The position numbers were made by a program, and so were the translations under genes. Shown here one piece after another: positions 1-8,530 of a stretch of 64,000 bases of DNA; position 1 is the first letter of the stretch, and each line of letters begins with the position of its first letter. The notes under the pieces were generated by a model. The model was given only the letters and a program-made list of their open reading frames with translations, had not been told where the DNA came from and ran no database searches. The stretch is from Caulobacter sp. RHG1 (lineage in GTDB: Bacteria; Pseudomonadota; Alphaproteobacteria; Caulobacterales; Caulobacteraceae). The stretch covers positions 302,475 through 366,474 of the forward strand of contig NZ_SMZP01000008.1 in the NCBI RefSeq assembly GCF_013181195.1. Reading direction: 5' to 3'.

Positions 1-1651
1 CTACACCAAGCTGTCGGGCATGACCGGCACGGCCTCGACGGAAGCCCAGGAATTCGACGACATCTACAAGATGGGCGTGTCGGAAATCCCGACCAACCGC
101 ACCATCCAGCGCATCGACGACGACGATGAGGTCTATCGCACCGAGCGCGAGAAGAACGAAGCGATCCTCAAGCAGATCGCCGACTGCCATGTGCGCGGCC
201 AGCCGATCCTGGTCGGCACCGTCTCGATCGAGAAGTCCGAAGAGCTGTCCAAGCTGCTGTCGACCTTCGCCTTCGAGAATGACGGCAAGAAGCAGAAGGG
301 CATCCCGCACCAGGTGCTGAACGCCCGCTTCCACGAGCAGGAAGCCGGGATCGTCGCCGACGCGGGCTTCCCCGGCGCGGTGACCATCGCCACCAACATG
401 GCCGGCCGCGGCACCGACATCCAGCTGGGCGGCAATGTCGACATGCGCCTGGCCAGCTGGCGCCAGCAGCAGCGCGGCATGGGCCTGGAGATCGACCACC
501 AGGACGAACTGGCCCAGAGGGCGACGTTCGAGGCCGAGATCGCCGACTCCAAGGCCAAGGCGCTGGCCGCTGGCGGTCTGTTCGTGCTGGGCACCGAGCG
601 CCACGAAAGCCGCCGCATCGACAACCAGCTGCGCGGCCGCACCGGCCGTCAGGGCGACCCGGGCCGCTCGAAGTTCTTCCTGTCGTGCGAAGACGACCTG
701 CTGCGCATCTTCGCCGGCGAGCGCCTGGACGCGATCATGCGCACCTTCGGCGTCCAGGAAGGCGAGGCGATCACCCACAAGTGGCTGAACAACGCCATCG
801 CCACGGCGCAAAAGCGCGTCGAGCAGCGCAACTACGAGATCCGCAAGAACCTCCTGAAGTACGACGACGTCGTCAACGACCAGCGCAAGGCCGTGTTCGA
901 GCAGCGCCAGGAGTTCATGGAGTCGACGGACCTCTCGGACATCATCACCGAGATGCGTCAGGACACGATCGACGATCTGGTCGCCCGTCACCTGCCGCCC
1001 AAGGCCTATGCCGAGCAGTGGGACATCGCGGGCCTGAAGGAACGCGTCCAGTCGGTCCTGGGCCTGGATCTGCCGATCGAGACCTGGGCGGCCGAGGAAG
1101 GCATCGCCGACGAGGAGATCAAGGACCGCATCGTCAAGGCCGCCGACGAGTACGCCGCCCAGCGTGAAGTGATCATCACGCCCGAGCAGATGCGCGGCGT
1201 CGAGAAGAACTTCCTGCTGCAGATGATCGATCTGCAGTGGCGCGAGCACCTGATGCACCTGGACCACCTGCGCAACGTCATCGGCCTGCGCGGCTACGGC
1301 CAGCGCGATCCGCTGAACGAATACAAGACCGAGGCCTTCTCGCTGTTCGAGAAGCTGCTGGGGGATCTCCGCACCAACACCACCCGCTGGCTGATGACGG
1401 TCGAGATCGCCTACGCCGATCCCGAGCCGCTGGAGAGCCCCGACAACCTGGTCGAGGTCCACCTGGACCCGCTGACCGGCGAGAACGCCGCCGTCGCCGG
1501 CGCAATCCCCGACGGCCTGTCGCCCGACCAGCGCGAAGCCCTGCCGGTCTCGTCGCTGCCGGAAGACTGGGAACGCACCGGCCGCAACAGCACCTGCCCC
1601 TGCGGCTCGGGCAAGAAGTTCAAGCAGTGCCACGGCTCGCTGGTGAAGTGA
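1..1651 (+). CDS. secA: Preprotein translocase ATPase SecA, 3' part (5' end outside window)
   Basis: SecA is the cytoplasmic motor that pushes unfolded preproteins through SecYEG using ATP. The frame is already open at position 2 and reads YTKLSGMTGTA, a conserved stretch in the middle of SecA, so about the first 40% of the protein is missing at the window edge. The second nucleotide-binding domain is clear: MAGRGTDI (around 397-420) and GRTGRQGDPGRS (around 637-672). The helical scaffold and wing regions follow, with a WREHLMHLDHLR helix. The C-terminus ends with CPCGSGKKFKQCH, the zinc-binding SEC-C motif that contacts SecB and ribosomes. The stop codon is followed by a strong terminator. 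Confidence 0.98.
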   Translation, partial: YTKLSGMTGTASTEAQEFDDIYKMGVSEIPTNRTIQRIDDDDEVYRTEREKNEAILKQIADCHVRGQPILVGTVSIEKSEELSKLLSTFAFENDGKKQKGIPHQVLNARFHEQEAGIVADAGFPGAVTIATNMAGRGTDIQLGGNVDMRLASWRQQQRGMGLEIDHQDELAQRATFEAEIADSKAKALAAGGLFVLGTERHESRRIDNQLRGRTGRQGDPGRSKFFLSCEDDLLRIFAGERLDAIMRTFGVQEGEAITHKWLNNAIATAQKRVEQRNYEIRKNLLKYDDVVNDQRKAVFEQRQEFMESTDLSDIITEMRQDTIDDLVARHLPPKAYAEQWDIAGLKERVQSVLGLDLPIETWAAEEGIADEEIKDRIVKAADEYAAQREVIITPEQMRGVEKNFLLQMIDLQWREHLMHLDHLRNVIGLRGYGQRDPLNEYKTEAFSLFEKLLGDLRTNTTRWLMTVEIAYADPEPLESPDNLVEVHLDPLTGENAAVAGAIPDGLSPDQREALPVSSLPEDWERTGRNSTCPCGSGKKFKQCHGSLVK

Positions 1652-1679
1652 GACGGGGCCTGAAGGTCTGAGTTCGAAG

Positions 1680-1711
1680 CGCCCGCTCCGGGAAACCGGG
1701 GCGGGCGTTTT
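1680..1711 (+). terminator. Rho-independent terminator of secA
   Basis: A 12-bp GC-rich stem (1680-1691 with 1696-1707, one G-T pair) is closed by a GAAA tetraloop and followed by TTTT. It lies 28 bp after the secA stop, directly at the 3' end of the convergent MFS gene. Confidence 0.9.
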
Positions 1712-3043
1712 CTATTTGCGGGCCGGAAAACCCGCCACCACCGCCGCCCCCACCAGCATCACCGCCGCACACACCCCCGACACCCGCAGGCCCGTCACCG
1801 CATCCGCCCCGGCCAGCGCGCCGAAGATCGCGACGCCGGCCGCGCCGCCGACCTGGCGACAGGCGTTGAGGGTTCCGGAGGCGGCGCCGGCGTCGTGGCG
1901 GTCGACGCTGGCCAGGAGGCCGCTGGTCAGGGCCGGGATGGCCAGGCCCATGCCGCCGGGGATCAGGGCGAAACCGGGAGCCATGTCCCAGAGGCCGCTC
2001 CCCGCCCCCAGCCGGGCGGTCAGGGCGTAGCCGCAGGCGGCGATCAGCACCCCGCCGGTGGTCACCGCCCGCGCGCCGAACTGCGCCACCAGGCTTCCGC
2101 TGATCAGGTTGGAGACGATGAAGGTCGCGGTCAGCGGCAGGAAGGCCAGGCCCGCCTTGCCGGGGGCCCAGCCTAGGGCGCGCAGCATGTAGAGGCCCAA
2201 CACGAAGATCAGGCCGTAATAGGTGAAGTTCAGCGCCGAACCGACCACCACCGCCGTCCACGCTGGGCGCTTGCCGAAGGCGGTCAGCGGCATGGCCGGA
2301 TGGGCCGCGCGGCGCTCGACCCACACGAAGGCGGCGGCCAGGATCAAGCCGGTAGCCAAGGCGATCAACGGCAGGCCGGTCCACCCACGATGGCCGCCCT
2401 CGATCAGCCCGCCGACCAGCAACGTCACCGCCGCGACCGCCAGGACCTGGCCCGGGATGTCGAACGGGACGCGCGGCTTCTTCGGCGCTTCCGGCGCGAC
2501 CAGCAGGGTCAGCAGCGCGCCCGCCACGCAGACCGGCAGGTTGACGAAGAACACCCAGCGCCAATCCAGCGCCTCGACCAGCAGGCCGCCCAGCACTGGT
2601 CCGGCGGCGATCGACACCCCGCCGGCCGCCGTCCACCACCCCACGGCCGAGGCCCGCGCCCGGTCGTCGCCGTGCGCGGCGTGGGCGATCAGGGCCAGGG
2701 AAGGCGGGATCAGCAGCGCCCCCGCCGCGCCCTGGGCCACGCGCGCCAGGATCAACATCAGCGGACTGCTTGCCAGGCCGCACGCCGCCGAGGCCAGGCC
2801 GAACAGCAGCAGCCCCGTCACGAACGCCCGCCGCGGTCCCACCCGATCGGCGATCGCCCCGGCCGACAGCAGCATGGCGGCCAAGGCTAGGATGTAGGCG
2901 TCGACCACCCATTGCAGCTGGGCGGTCGGAGCGCCGAACGCCGTCCCGATGGCGTCCAGCGCCACATTGACGATGGTCACGTCCAGCTGGGTGACGAAGA
3001 AGCCGAAGCTGGCGGCGGCGGTAATGAGCGGGAGCTTTCTCAT
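1712..3043 (-). CDS. MFS drug-efflux transporter, DHA2 (EmrB/QacA-like) type
   Basis: This is a 443-residue inner-membrane protein made almost entirely of hydrophobic helices. The first helix carries the motif LDVTIVNVALD (residues 20-30), typical of the DHA2 drug:H+ antiporter family. A motif-A-like loop (GAIADRVGPRRAF) follows near residue 65, and a motif-C-like stretch (GPVLGGLL) lies in the middle. It probably exports a toxic small molecule, but the substrate cannot be read from sequence. ATG 3043 has a GGAG ribosome site about 6 nt upstream. The gene is divergent from an ArsR-type regulator only 83 bp away, which suggests that regulator controls it. Confidence 0.9.
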   Translation of the reverse strand: MRKLPLITAAASFGFFVTQLDVTIVNVALDAIGTAFGAPTAQLQWVVDAYILALAAMLLSAGAIADRVGPRRAFVTGLLLFGLASAACGLASSPLMLILARVAQGAAGALLIPPSLALIAHAAHGDDRARASAVGWWTAAGGVSIAAGPVLGGLLVEALDWRWVFFVNLPVCVAGALLTLLVAPEAPKKPRVPFDIPGQVLAVAAVTLLVGGLIEGGHRGWTGLPLIALATGLILAAAFVWVERRAAHPAMPLTAFGKRPAWTAVVVGSALNFTYYGLIFVLGLYMLRALGWAPGKAGLAFLPLTATFIVSNLISGSLVAQFGARAVTTGGVLIAACGYALTARLGAGSGLWDMAPGFALIPGGMGLAIPALTSGLLASVDRHDAGAASGTLNACRQVGGAAGVAIFGALAGADAVTGLRVSGVCAAVMLVGAAVVAGFPARK

Positions 3044-3126
3044 GCCGTCTCCATGCCCCGCCCCACACCGCGAATGCTACACGCGCCGATGAACCATTCC
3101 GCGCCGGATGCGCCTAGAGTGCCGCC

Positions 3127-3828
3127 ATGGACGCCAATATCGCCACCCCCGCCGCCCTGATCGGCGACCCGACCCGCGCGGCGATGCTGCAGGCCCTGCA
3201 GGACGGCCGCGCCCAGCCCGCCAGCGCCCTGGCCTGGGCCGCCGGGGTCACCGCCCAGGCGGCCAGCAACCACCTCTCCAAGTTGGTCGACGGGGGCCTG
3301 CTGGCGGTCGAGCGCGAGGGCCGGCATCGCTACTACCGGCTCGCCTCAGCCGAGGTGGCGCACGTCATCGAGGCCCTGTCGGTTCTGGCGACGCCGGTGC
3401 GGTCGCTGGCGGTTCCGAGATCGCCGAAGGCCCGGGCGCTGCGGGATGCGCGCTGCTGCTACGGCCACCTGGCGGGGCGACTGGGGGTGCGGGTGTGCGA
3501 GGCGCTGGTCGAACGCGATCTGATCCGGCCCGAGGCGGACAAGCTCTATGCCGTCACCGACGAAGGCCGCGCCTGGTTCGAGGATCTGGGCGTCGACGTC
3601 GGCGCTTTGCGCTCGCCCAGAGGCGTGGCGCGGCAATGCCTGGACTGGACCGAGCGGCGGCATCACCTGGCGGGACCGCTGGGGGTTCGGATGCTGGAAG
3701 CGATGACGGCGCGGGGGTGGTTCGTGCTGGAGGCGCAGGGGCGAGCGGTGCGGGTGACGGCGGCGGGCGAGCGGGCGCTGCGGGAGCGGTTGGGGGTGAG
3801 CCTCAAGGAAGAGCGGGTGGCCGCCTGA
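3127..3828 (+). CDS. ArsR-family winged-helix transcriptional regulator
   Basis: The protein has 233 residues. Its N-terminal 100 form an ArsR-type winged helix: a DPTRAAMLQAL first helix, a recognition helix in QAASNHLSKLVDGGLL, then a wing ending EREGRHRYYRL. About 130 further residues follow, longer than a minimal ArsR protein, with a second predicted winged-helix-like region (TDEGRAWFEDLGV and a later TAAGERAL); this part may sense the ligand. I see no CxC metal site, so a metal inducer is unlikely. It is transcribed divergently from the MFS exporter and probably represses it. Confidence 0.88.
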   Translation: MDANIATPAALIGDPTRAAMLQALQDGRAQPASALAWAAGVTAQAASNHLSKLVDGGLLAVEREGRHRYYRLASAEVAHVIEALSVLATPVRSLAVPRSPKARALRDARCCYGHLAGRLGVRVCEALVERDLIRPEADKLYAVTDEGRAWFEDLGVDVGALRSPRGVARQCLDWTERRHHLAGPLGVRMLEAMTARGWFVLEAQGRAVRVTAAGERALRERLGVSLKEERVAA

Positions 3829-3838
3829 TCGTCGGTCT

Positions 3839-3975
3839 CTCTCCTCCCCCTTTGGGGGAGGGGGACCGCCGAACGGCGGTGGAGGGGCCGGCGCCGGAAC
3901 TGTGACTCAGCACAAGCCCCCTCCGTCTCGCCCGGCTTCGCGGGCGATCCACCTCCCCCAGACGGGGGAGGAGAG
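3839..3975. repeat. Dispersed inverted repeat, copy 1 (hairpins outside)
   Basis: The 12-bp ends, starting CTCTCC and ending GGAGAG, are perfect reverse complements (3839-3850 and 3964-3975). Each flank is a C-run/G-run hairpin followed inward by an arm containing GGAGGGGC or GCCCCCTCC. It lies between two convergent genes. Similar copies lie at 8411, 14092 and 30566. In this copy and the one at 8411 the GCCCCCTCC ends face each other. Confidence 0.85.
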
Positions 3976-3985
3976 ATGAACTCGC

Positions 3986-5044
3986 TCAGGGTTCGAGAAT
4001 GATCCCCACATCCGGCGCCGTCCCGCCATCCACCTGCGCCAGGTACGCCGCCTGCACCGCCTCGCGGCCGCTCGAGCGCTCCACCTTCAACCACCGCGGC
4101 GCATCGGCCACGAAGCCGCTCCATGCCGCGCCGTAACGCTGCTCGAAGCCGCCCGGGCCCCAGTCCTGCTGGCGCTTGGTCACGCGATCGGGCGCGAAGA
4201 AGAACGCCGGCGTCGGGCCGGGCAGATCGCCACCGCCCTCGCGCGGCGCCTCCCAATGGGTGCCGCCGACCAGGATCGAGGCCTTGAGCTCATCCCCAAA
4301 CCGCCGGTGCACGCCGCCCAGCACCGCCGCGTCGCCGGCAAAGTCGACATAGGCCGCCGGTCCCTCGATCGGCGCGGTCGCCAGGTCGTCGTACAGCACC
4401 ACCTGGTCGTAGAACCCCAGCCCCTCGACAAAGGCCTTGTTGCGCGCCGAGGTCAGGCCAACGACCTTGGCCCCGCCGCGCTTCTTGAGCAGCGCCGCCA
4501 GGCCGATCGCGGTCTTCGACGAGGCGCTGGAAAGGATCACGCTGCTGGCGTCGTAAAAACCGTTCTCGTCGAACTGGTCGTCGATCAGGAAGGCGGTGAT
4601 GAACAGCGGCTGCAGCAGCGCCTGATGGGCCTGAAGGCCGTCGTCCTCCCCCACCGCCTGGTACTGGTTGTAGATCGGCGGCAGCGGCGTGCGGTGCGCG
4701 GACACGTCGGTGAAGCCGCTGCGGCCAACCTTGGCCTGCACGGTCAGATGGGTCGACATCGGCCAGTAGCCGTAGAACCGCTGGCCCACCGCGATGTCGG
4801 GATGGGCCGAGGCCTCGACCCTTGCATGCCCCCAGACCGGCACCCGGCCAAACCCTTCCGACGCCGGGAAGAAGTCCCAGTAGCGCATCATCTCGCCGAA
4901 CACCGCGTAGGTGATGTTGTTGGCGGTCAGGGCGAAGCTCTCGATCGCCAGCCGGACCTGCCCCTCGGCCAGCGGCGGCGGTTCCGCCTCGCGGAATTCG
5001 CTGCGGCGAAGGTCCGACTTGGCGACGACGAAATCCCAGGCCAT
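3986..5044 (-). CDS. DUF2855 family protein
   Basis: The protein has 352 residues and resembles the DUF2855 family, which has a medium-chain dehydrogenase-like fold but no established reaction. Visible features are an N-terminal stretch ALTANNITYAVFG, a WGHARVEAS segment that fits a GroES-like domain, and a central SSASSKTAIGLA nucleotide-binding-like loop near residue 170. No zinc-binding cysteine/histidine set of alcohol dehydrogenases is visible. ATG 5044 has AGGGGAG about 8 nt upstream. The gene converges on the ArsR gene across the repeat and is divergent from the EamA-type transporter. Substrate and role are unknown. Confidence 0.8.
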   Translation of the reverse strand: MAWDFVVAKSDLRRSEFREAEPPPLAEGQVRLAIESFALTANNITYAVFGEMMRYWDFFPASEGFGRVPVWGHARVEASAHPDIAVGQRFYGYWPMSTHLTVQAKVGRSGFTDVSAHRTPLPPIYNQYQAVGEDDGLQAHQALLQPLFITAFLIDDQFDENGFYDASSVILSSASSKTAIGLAALLKKRGGAKVVGLTSARNKAFVEGLGFYDQVVLYDDLATAPIEGPAAYVDFAGDAAVLGGVHRRFGDELKASILVGGTHWEAPREGGGDLPGPTPAFFFAPDRVTKRQQDWGPGGFEQRYGAAWSGFVADAPRWLKVERSSGREAVQAAYLAQVDGGTAPDVGIILEP

Positions 5045-5193
5045 GGCGCTGCTCCCCTTATGATCGCGGGACGTTCGCCCGCGCCTGGATCGAAGTCAAA
5101 CACCCGTTGGAATTGTCACACGGGACAATGTTTCCGTTGCGGCAGGGGGTGCGAAGGCTCAAGTCCGGCTCATCCGTTCCCTGGAGCCGACCG

Positions 5194-6090
5194 ATGACCC
5201 ACGCGTCCCTGCCCTTGCGCCACTTCCTGCTGGCGCTGGCCGTGGTCGCGGTGTGGGGCACCAACTTCGTGGTCATCCGCATCGGCCTGGACCACCTGCC
5301 GCCGCTGCTGTTCGCCACCCTGCGGTTCACCCTGGTGCTGCTGCCGGTGGTGTTCTTCGTCAAGCGCCCGGCCGTGCCGTGGAGCAACCTGGCGGCCTAT
5401 GGCCTGCTGATCGGCGCGGGGCAGTTTGGCCTGCTGTTCGTGGCCATGAAGGGTCACATCTCGCCAGGCCTGGCCTCGCTGCTGCTGCAGACCCAGGTGT
5501 TCTTCACCATCGCCCTGGCCATGCAGATCAACCGCGAGCGGGTGCAGGGCTTCCAGATCGCGGCCCTGCTGCTGGCGGTCGCCGGCATCGTGGTCATCGC
5601 CGCCCACGGCGGCGGGGCGGCGACCCCGCTGGGCGTGGGCCTCGCTTTGCTGGCCTCGCTGAGCTGGGGCTGCGGCAACATCGTCGCGCGCCAGGCCGGG
5701 CCGGTGAACATGCTGGGCTATGTGGTCTGGGCCAGCCTGTTCTCGATCCCGCCCCTCTTCGCCATGTCGCTGTGGCTGGAAGGCTGGCCGGCCATGGTCA
5801 AGGGCGTGACCGAGGCCGGGATCGGCACCTGGATCGCCGTGGCCTGGCAGGCCATAGGCAACACCATGTTCGGCTATGCCGCCTGGGGCTGGCTGCTGCA
5901 CCGTCACCCCGCCGCCACGGTCACCCCGATGGCCCTGCTGGTCCCCGTCTTCGGCATGAGCGCCTCGGCCCTGTTCCTGGGCGAGGGTCTGCCGGCCTGG
6001 AAACTGATCGCCGCGGCCCTGGTGCTGACCGGCCTGGCGGTGAACATGCTGTGGCCGAAAGTGCGGGCGCGGTTCCTCGCTCCAGCCTGA
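5194..6090 (+). CDS. EamA-type DMT-superfamily exporter
   Basis: The protein has 298 residues with about ten hydrophobic helices in two EamA repeats. The first begins VWGTNFVVIRIGLDHLPP, and the second ends FLGEGLPAWKLIAAALVLTGLAVN. Overall it resembles E. coli EamA (YdeD), an O-acetylserine/cysteine exporter, but the substrate is not fixed by sequence. ATG 5194 is chosen because a GGAG motif lies just upstream and the first helix starts soon after; the upstream in-frame ATG at 5107 would add 29 non-conserved residues. It is divergent from the DUF2855 gene. Confidence 0.87.
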   Translation: MTHASLPLRHFLLALAVVAVWGTNFVVIRIGLDHLPPLLFATLRFTLVLLPVVFFVKRPAVPWSNLAAYGLLIGAGQFGLLFVAMKGHISPGLASLLLQTQVFFTIALAMQINRERVQGFQIAALLLAVAGIVVIAAHGGGAATPLGVGLALLASLSWGCGNIVARQAGPVNMLGYVVWASLFSIPPLFAMSLWLEGWPAMVKGVTEAGIGTWIAVAWQAIGNTMFGYAAWGWLLHRHPAATVTPMALLVPVFGMSASALFLGEGLPAWKLIAAALVLTGLAVNMLWPKVRARFLAPA

Positions 6091-6101
6091 CCCCTTAGAC
6101 T

Positions 6102-6126
6102 GCTTCCCCGGCGAAGCCGGGGAAGC
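6102..6126 (+). terminator. Perfect hairpin after the EamA gene, terminator-like
   Basis: An 11-bp perfect stem, GCTTCCCCGGC with GCCGGGGAAGC, closes a GAA loop 11 bp after the stop. No T-tract follows, so it may protect the mRNA end or need Rho rather than act as a classic terminator. Confidence 0.45.
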
Positions 6127-6194
6127 GGAATGAGTGGTGCTTGACCTCCCCCACGTCACCCGCCTGACCCTCCTGCGCAAAAGGGAGGGCCGCG

Positions 6195-7334
6195 ATGCCG
6201 ACACCGTTCGAGGTCAACTGGACGAAAGCCCAGGTCGACAAGGTGCTGGACCAGGTCCGCGCCTATGAGTTTCCGTCGGCGCCGGAGGGCGGCGGCTGGG
6301 CCTATGGCTGCGACGCCGACTTCCTGCAGGCCCTCTGCGCCTACTGGACCGACGGCTACGACGTCGCCGCGGCGCAGGCGACCCTCAACCGCTTCCCGCA
6401 ATTCACCGCCACGATCGAGGACCTGGACATTCATTTCGTCCACGTCGTCGGCGAGGCGCAGGGAAAGCGTCCCCTCCTCCTGACCCACGGCTGGCCGGGC
6501 AGTCACTTCGAGTTCTGGGACGCCATCGAGCCCCTGGCCTTCCCCTCGCGCCACGGCGGCGACCCGGCCGACGCCTTCGACCTGGTGATCCCGTCGCTGC
6601 CGGGCTTCGGCTTCTCCGGACAGCCCAAGCGGCCGCTGGGCCAGCGGGCGACGGCACGGCTCTTCAACACGTTGATGACGCGGGAGCTGGGTTACGAGAC
6701 CTACCTGGCCCAAGGCGGCGACTGGGGCGGCCTGGTCACCTCGTGGCTGGGCCTGGACCACGCCGCGCACGTCCGCGCCATCCACCTCAACATGATCGGC
6801 CTGCGCCCCCACGGCCCGCCGACCACGCCCGAGGAGATCGCCTGGATCACGGGCTTCGGCGCGCAAATGGATCTGTGGGGAGCCTATTTCCGGCTCCAGG
6901 CCAGCAAGCCGCAGTCCGTCGCCTGGCTGGGCGCCAACAACCCCGTCGGCCAGGCCGCCTGGATCCTGGAGCGCTTCCACGACTGGGCCGATCTCTCGGC
7001 CAAGCCGTTCGAGCAGGTCTTCACCCGCGACCAGCTGCTGACCAACCTGATGCTCTACGTGATGACCGGCAGCTTCACGACCGGCGCCTGGTACTACCGC
7101 GCCATGCTGGAGGAAGGCGGCGTCGTGCTGCCCGAAGGCGTGCGCTGCGAGACCCCGACCGCCTTCGCCAACTTCCCCGGCGAAAGCATCTACAAGCCCC
7201 CGCCCCGCTCCTGGGCCGACCGCGCCTACGCCATCACCCGCTGGAGCGAGATGCCGCGCGGCGGCCACTTCGCGGCGATGGAGGAGCCGGGGCTGTTCGT
7301 GGAGGATGTGAGAGGGTGGGCGCGGGACCTGTAG
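6195..7334 (+). CDS. Epoxide hydrolase family protein (alpha/beta hydrolase with EHN domain)
   Basis: The protein has 379 residues. An N-terminal lid (epoxide hydrolase N-like, about 1-95) precedes an alpha/beta-hydrolase domain. HGWPGS (98-103) supplies the oxyanion hole. The nucleophile is Asp176 in GGDWGG, as in microsomal/juvenile-hormone-type epoxide hydrolases. His358 in RGGHFAAMEEP is the catalytic base. The likely reaction is opening of an epoxide to a diol; the natural substrate is unknown. No signal peptide is seen, so it is cytoplasmic. GGGAGG lies a few bases before ATG 6195. The threonine aldolase gene follows 56 bp downstream and may be co-transcribed. Confidence 0.92.
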   Translation: MPTPFEVNWTKAQVDKVLDQVRAYEFPSAPEGGGWAYGCDADFLQALCAYWTDGYDVAAAQATLNRFPQFTATIEDLDIHFVHVVGEAQGKRPLLLTHGWPGSHFEFWDAIEPLAFPSRHGGDPADAFDLVIPSLPGFGFSGQPKRPLGQRATARLFNTLMTRELGYETYLAQGGDWGGLVTSWLGLDHAAHVRAIHLNMIGLRPHGPPTTPEEIAWITGFGAQMDLWGAYFRLQASKPQSVAWLGANNPVGQAAWILERFHDWADLSAKPFEQVFTRDQLLTNLMLYVMTGSFTTGAWYYRAMLEEGGVVLPEGVRCETPTAFANFPGESIYKPPPRSWADRAYAITRWSEMPRGGHFAAMEEPGLFVEDVRGWARDL

Positions 7335-7390
7335 ACGGCCGAGGCTCCGCCATGGCATCCGGGCGCTCTGCTTTCCTGGAGTTCGCCCGC

Positions 7391-8410
7391 ATGGCCCGCT
7401 ACGATTTCGCGTCCGACAACGTCGCCGGAGCCATGCCCGAAGTGATGGACGCCCTCGTCGCGGCCAATGCCGGGACCGCTTCAGGCTATGGCACGGACCA
7501 CGTCAGCCAGGCCGCCGCCGACCGCATCCGCGGCCTGCTGGACGCCGACGCGCAAGTGCGGTTCACCGCCTCGGGCACGGCCGCCAACGCCTTCGCCCTG
7601 ACCCTGCTGGCCCAGCCGCACGAGGCGGTGCTGGCCCACGAGCACGCCCACATCTGCACCGACGAAACCGGCGCGCCGGGCTTCTTCGGCCAGGGCGTCG
7701 GCCTGATCGGCCTGCCCGGCGCATCGGGCAAGATCGAACTTTCCGGCCTGGAAGCCGCCCTCGCCAAACCGGACGTCTCCTACCACCAGCCCGCCGCCGC
7801 CCTGTCGCTGACCACCGCCACCGAGTACGGCACGGTCTATTCGCAGGCGCACCTGGAAAGCCTGGTCGCGCCGGTGAAGGCCAAGGGCTACGGCGTCCAC
7901 CTGGACGGCGCGCGCCTGGCCAACGCGGTGGCGGCCGGCTTCGACCTGAAGAGCGTCGCCAAGATGGGTGTCGACATCCTGGTGATGGGCGGCACCAAGG
8001 CCGGCTCGACCCCGACCGAGGCCGTGGTGTTCCTCAACCCCGCCCATGCTCGCCGCCTGGACGCGCGCCTGAAACACGCCGGCCAGCTGGTCAGCAAGGG
8101 CCGCTTCCTGGCCGCTCCGTGGCTGGGCCTGCTGGGCGAGGATGGCGGGACGGGTCCGTGGGCGCAGCGCGCGGCTCACGCCAACGCCATGGCGCAAAAG
8201 CTGGCGGCCGTGATGCCGTTCGAGATCAAGCACCCGGTCGAGGCCAACGGCATCTTCGTCGAGATGGACGAACCGACCCTGGAGCGCCTGCGCGGCGAAG
8301 GCTGGTTCGTCTACCGCTTCCTGGACGGCACGGTGCGCTTCATGTGCTCCTGGGCGACGACGCCGGAGATGGTCGAGGAGCTGGGTGCGGCGCTGAAGCG
8401 GGTTCGATAG
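7391..8410 (+). CDS. Low-specificity L-threonine aldolase (PLP enzyme)
   Basis: The protein has 339 residues, the normal length for this fold-type I PLP family, which cleaves threonine or allo-threonine to glycine and acetaldehyde. It opens with YDFASDNVAGAMPEV, as expected for this family. The cofactor aspartate is in HLDGARLANA, and the Schiff-base lysine is Lys203 in GGTKAG. GGAG (7378-7381) lies 9 nt before ATG 7391; an in-frame ATG at 7352 has no ribosome site and would overlap the end region of the previous gene's leader. The stop is followed at once by a dispersed repeat. Confidence 0.93.
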   Translation: MARYDFASDNVAGAMPEVMDALVAANAGTASGYGTDHVSQAAADRIRGLLDADAQVRFTASGTAANAFALTLLAQPHEAVLAHEHAHICTDETGAPGFFGQGVGLIGLPGASGKIELSGLEAALAKPDVSYHQPAAALSLTTATEYGTVYSQAHLESLVAPVKAKGYGVHLDGARLANAVAAGFDLKSVAKMGVDILVMGGTKAGSTPTEAVVFLNPAHARRLDARLKHAGQLVSKGRFLAAPWLGLLGEDGGTGPWAQRAAHANAMAQKLAAVMPFEIKHPVEANGIFVEMDEPTLERLRGEGWFVYRFLDGTVRFMCSWATTPEMVEELGAALKRVR

Positions 8411-8530
8411 ATGCTCCCCCGCGATGCGGGGGAGCTGTCGCGGAGCGACTGAGGGGGCCAGCTGGAATAGGCCGCGTTAGCCCCCTCCGGCCCTCTGGGC
8501 CACCTCCCCCGCATCGCGGGGGAGGATCAT
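8411..8530. repeat. Dispersed inverted repeat, copy 2 (hairpins outside)
   Basis: Two hairpins, each with CTCCCCC and GGGGGAG arms (8414-8434 and 8503-8523), are exact reverse complements of each other. Between them are the facing arms GAGGGGGC and GCCCCCTCC. The copy lies at the convergent 3' ends of the aldolase and the GGDEF-EAL gene and contributes the last codons of the latter. Confidence 0.85.

Noticed and set aside
1620..3068. A 482-codon minus-strand frame overlapping the MFS gene and the secA end
   Set aside because: Arg/Gly/Pro-rich shadow product without hydrophobic helices; the MFS reading frame is clearly the real one.
3044..3126. ArsR operator in the MFS/ArsR gap
   Set aside because: The only symmetry, CGCGAATG and CATTCCGCG, is imperfect and widely spaced; not strong enough to list.
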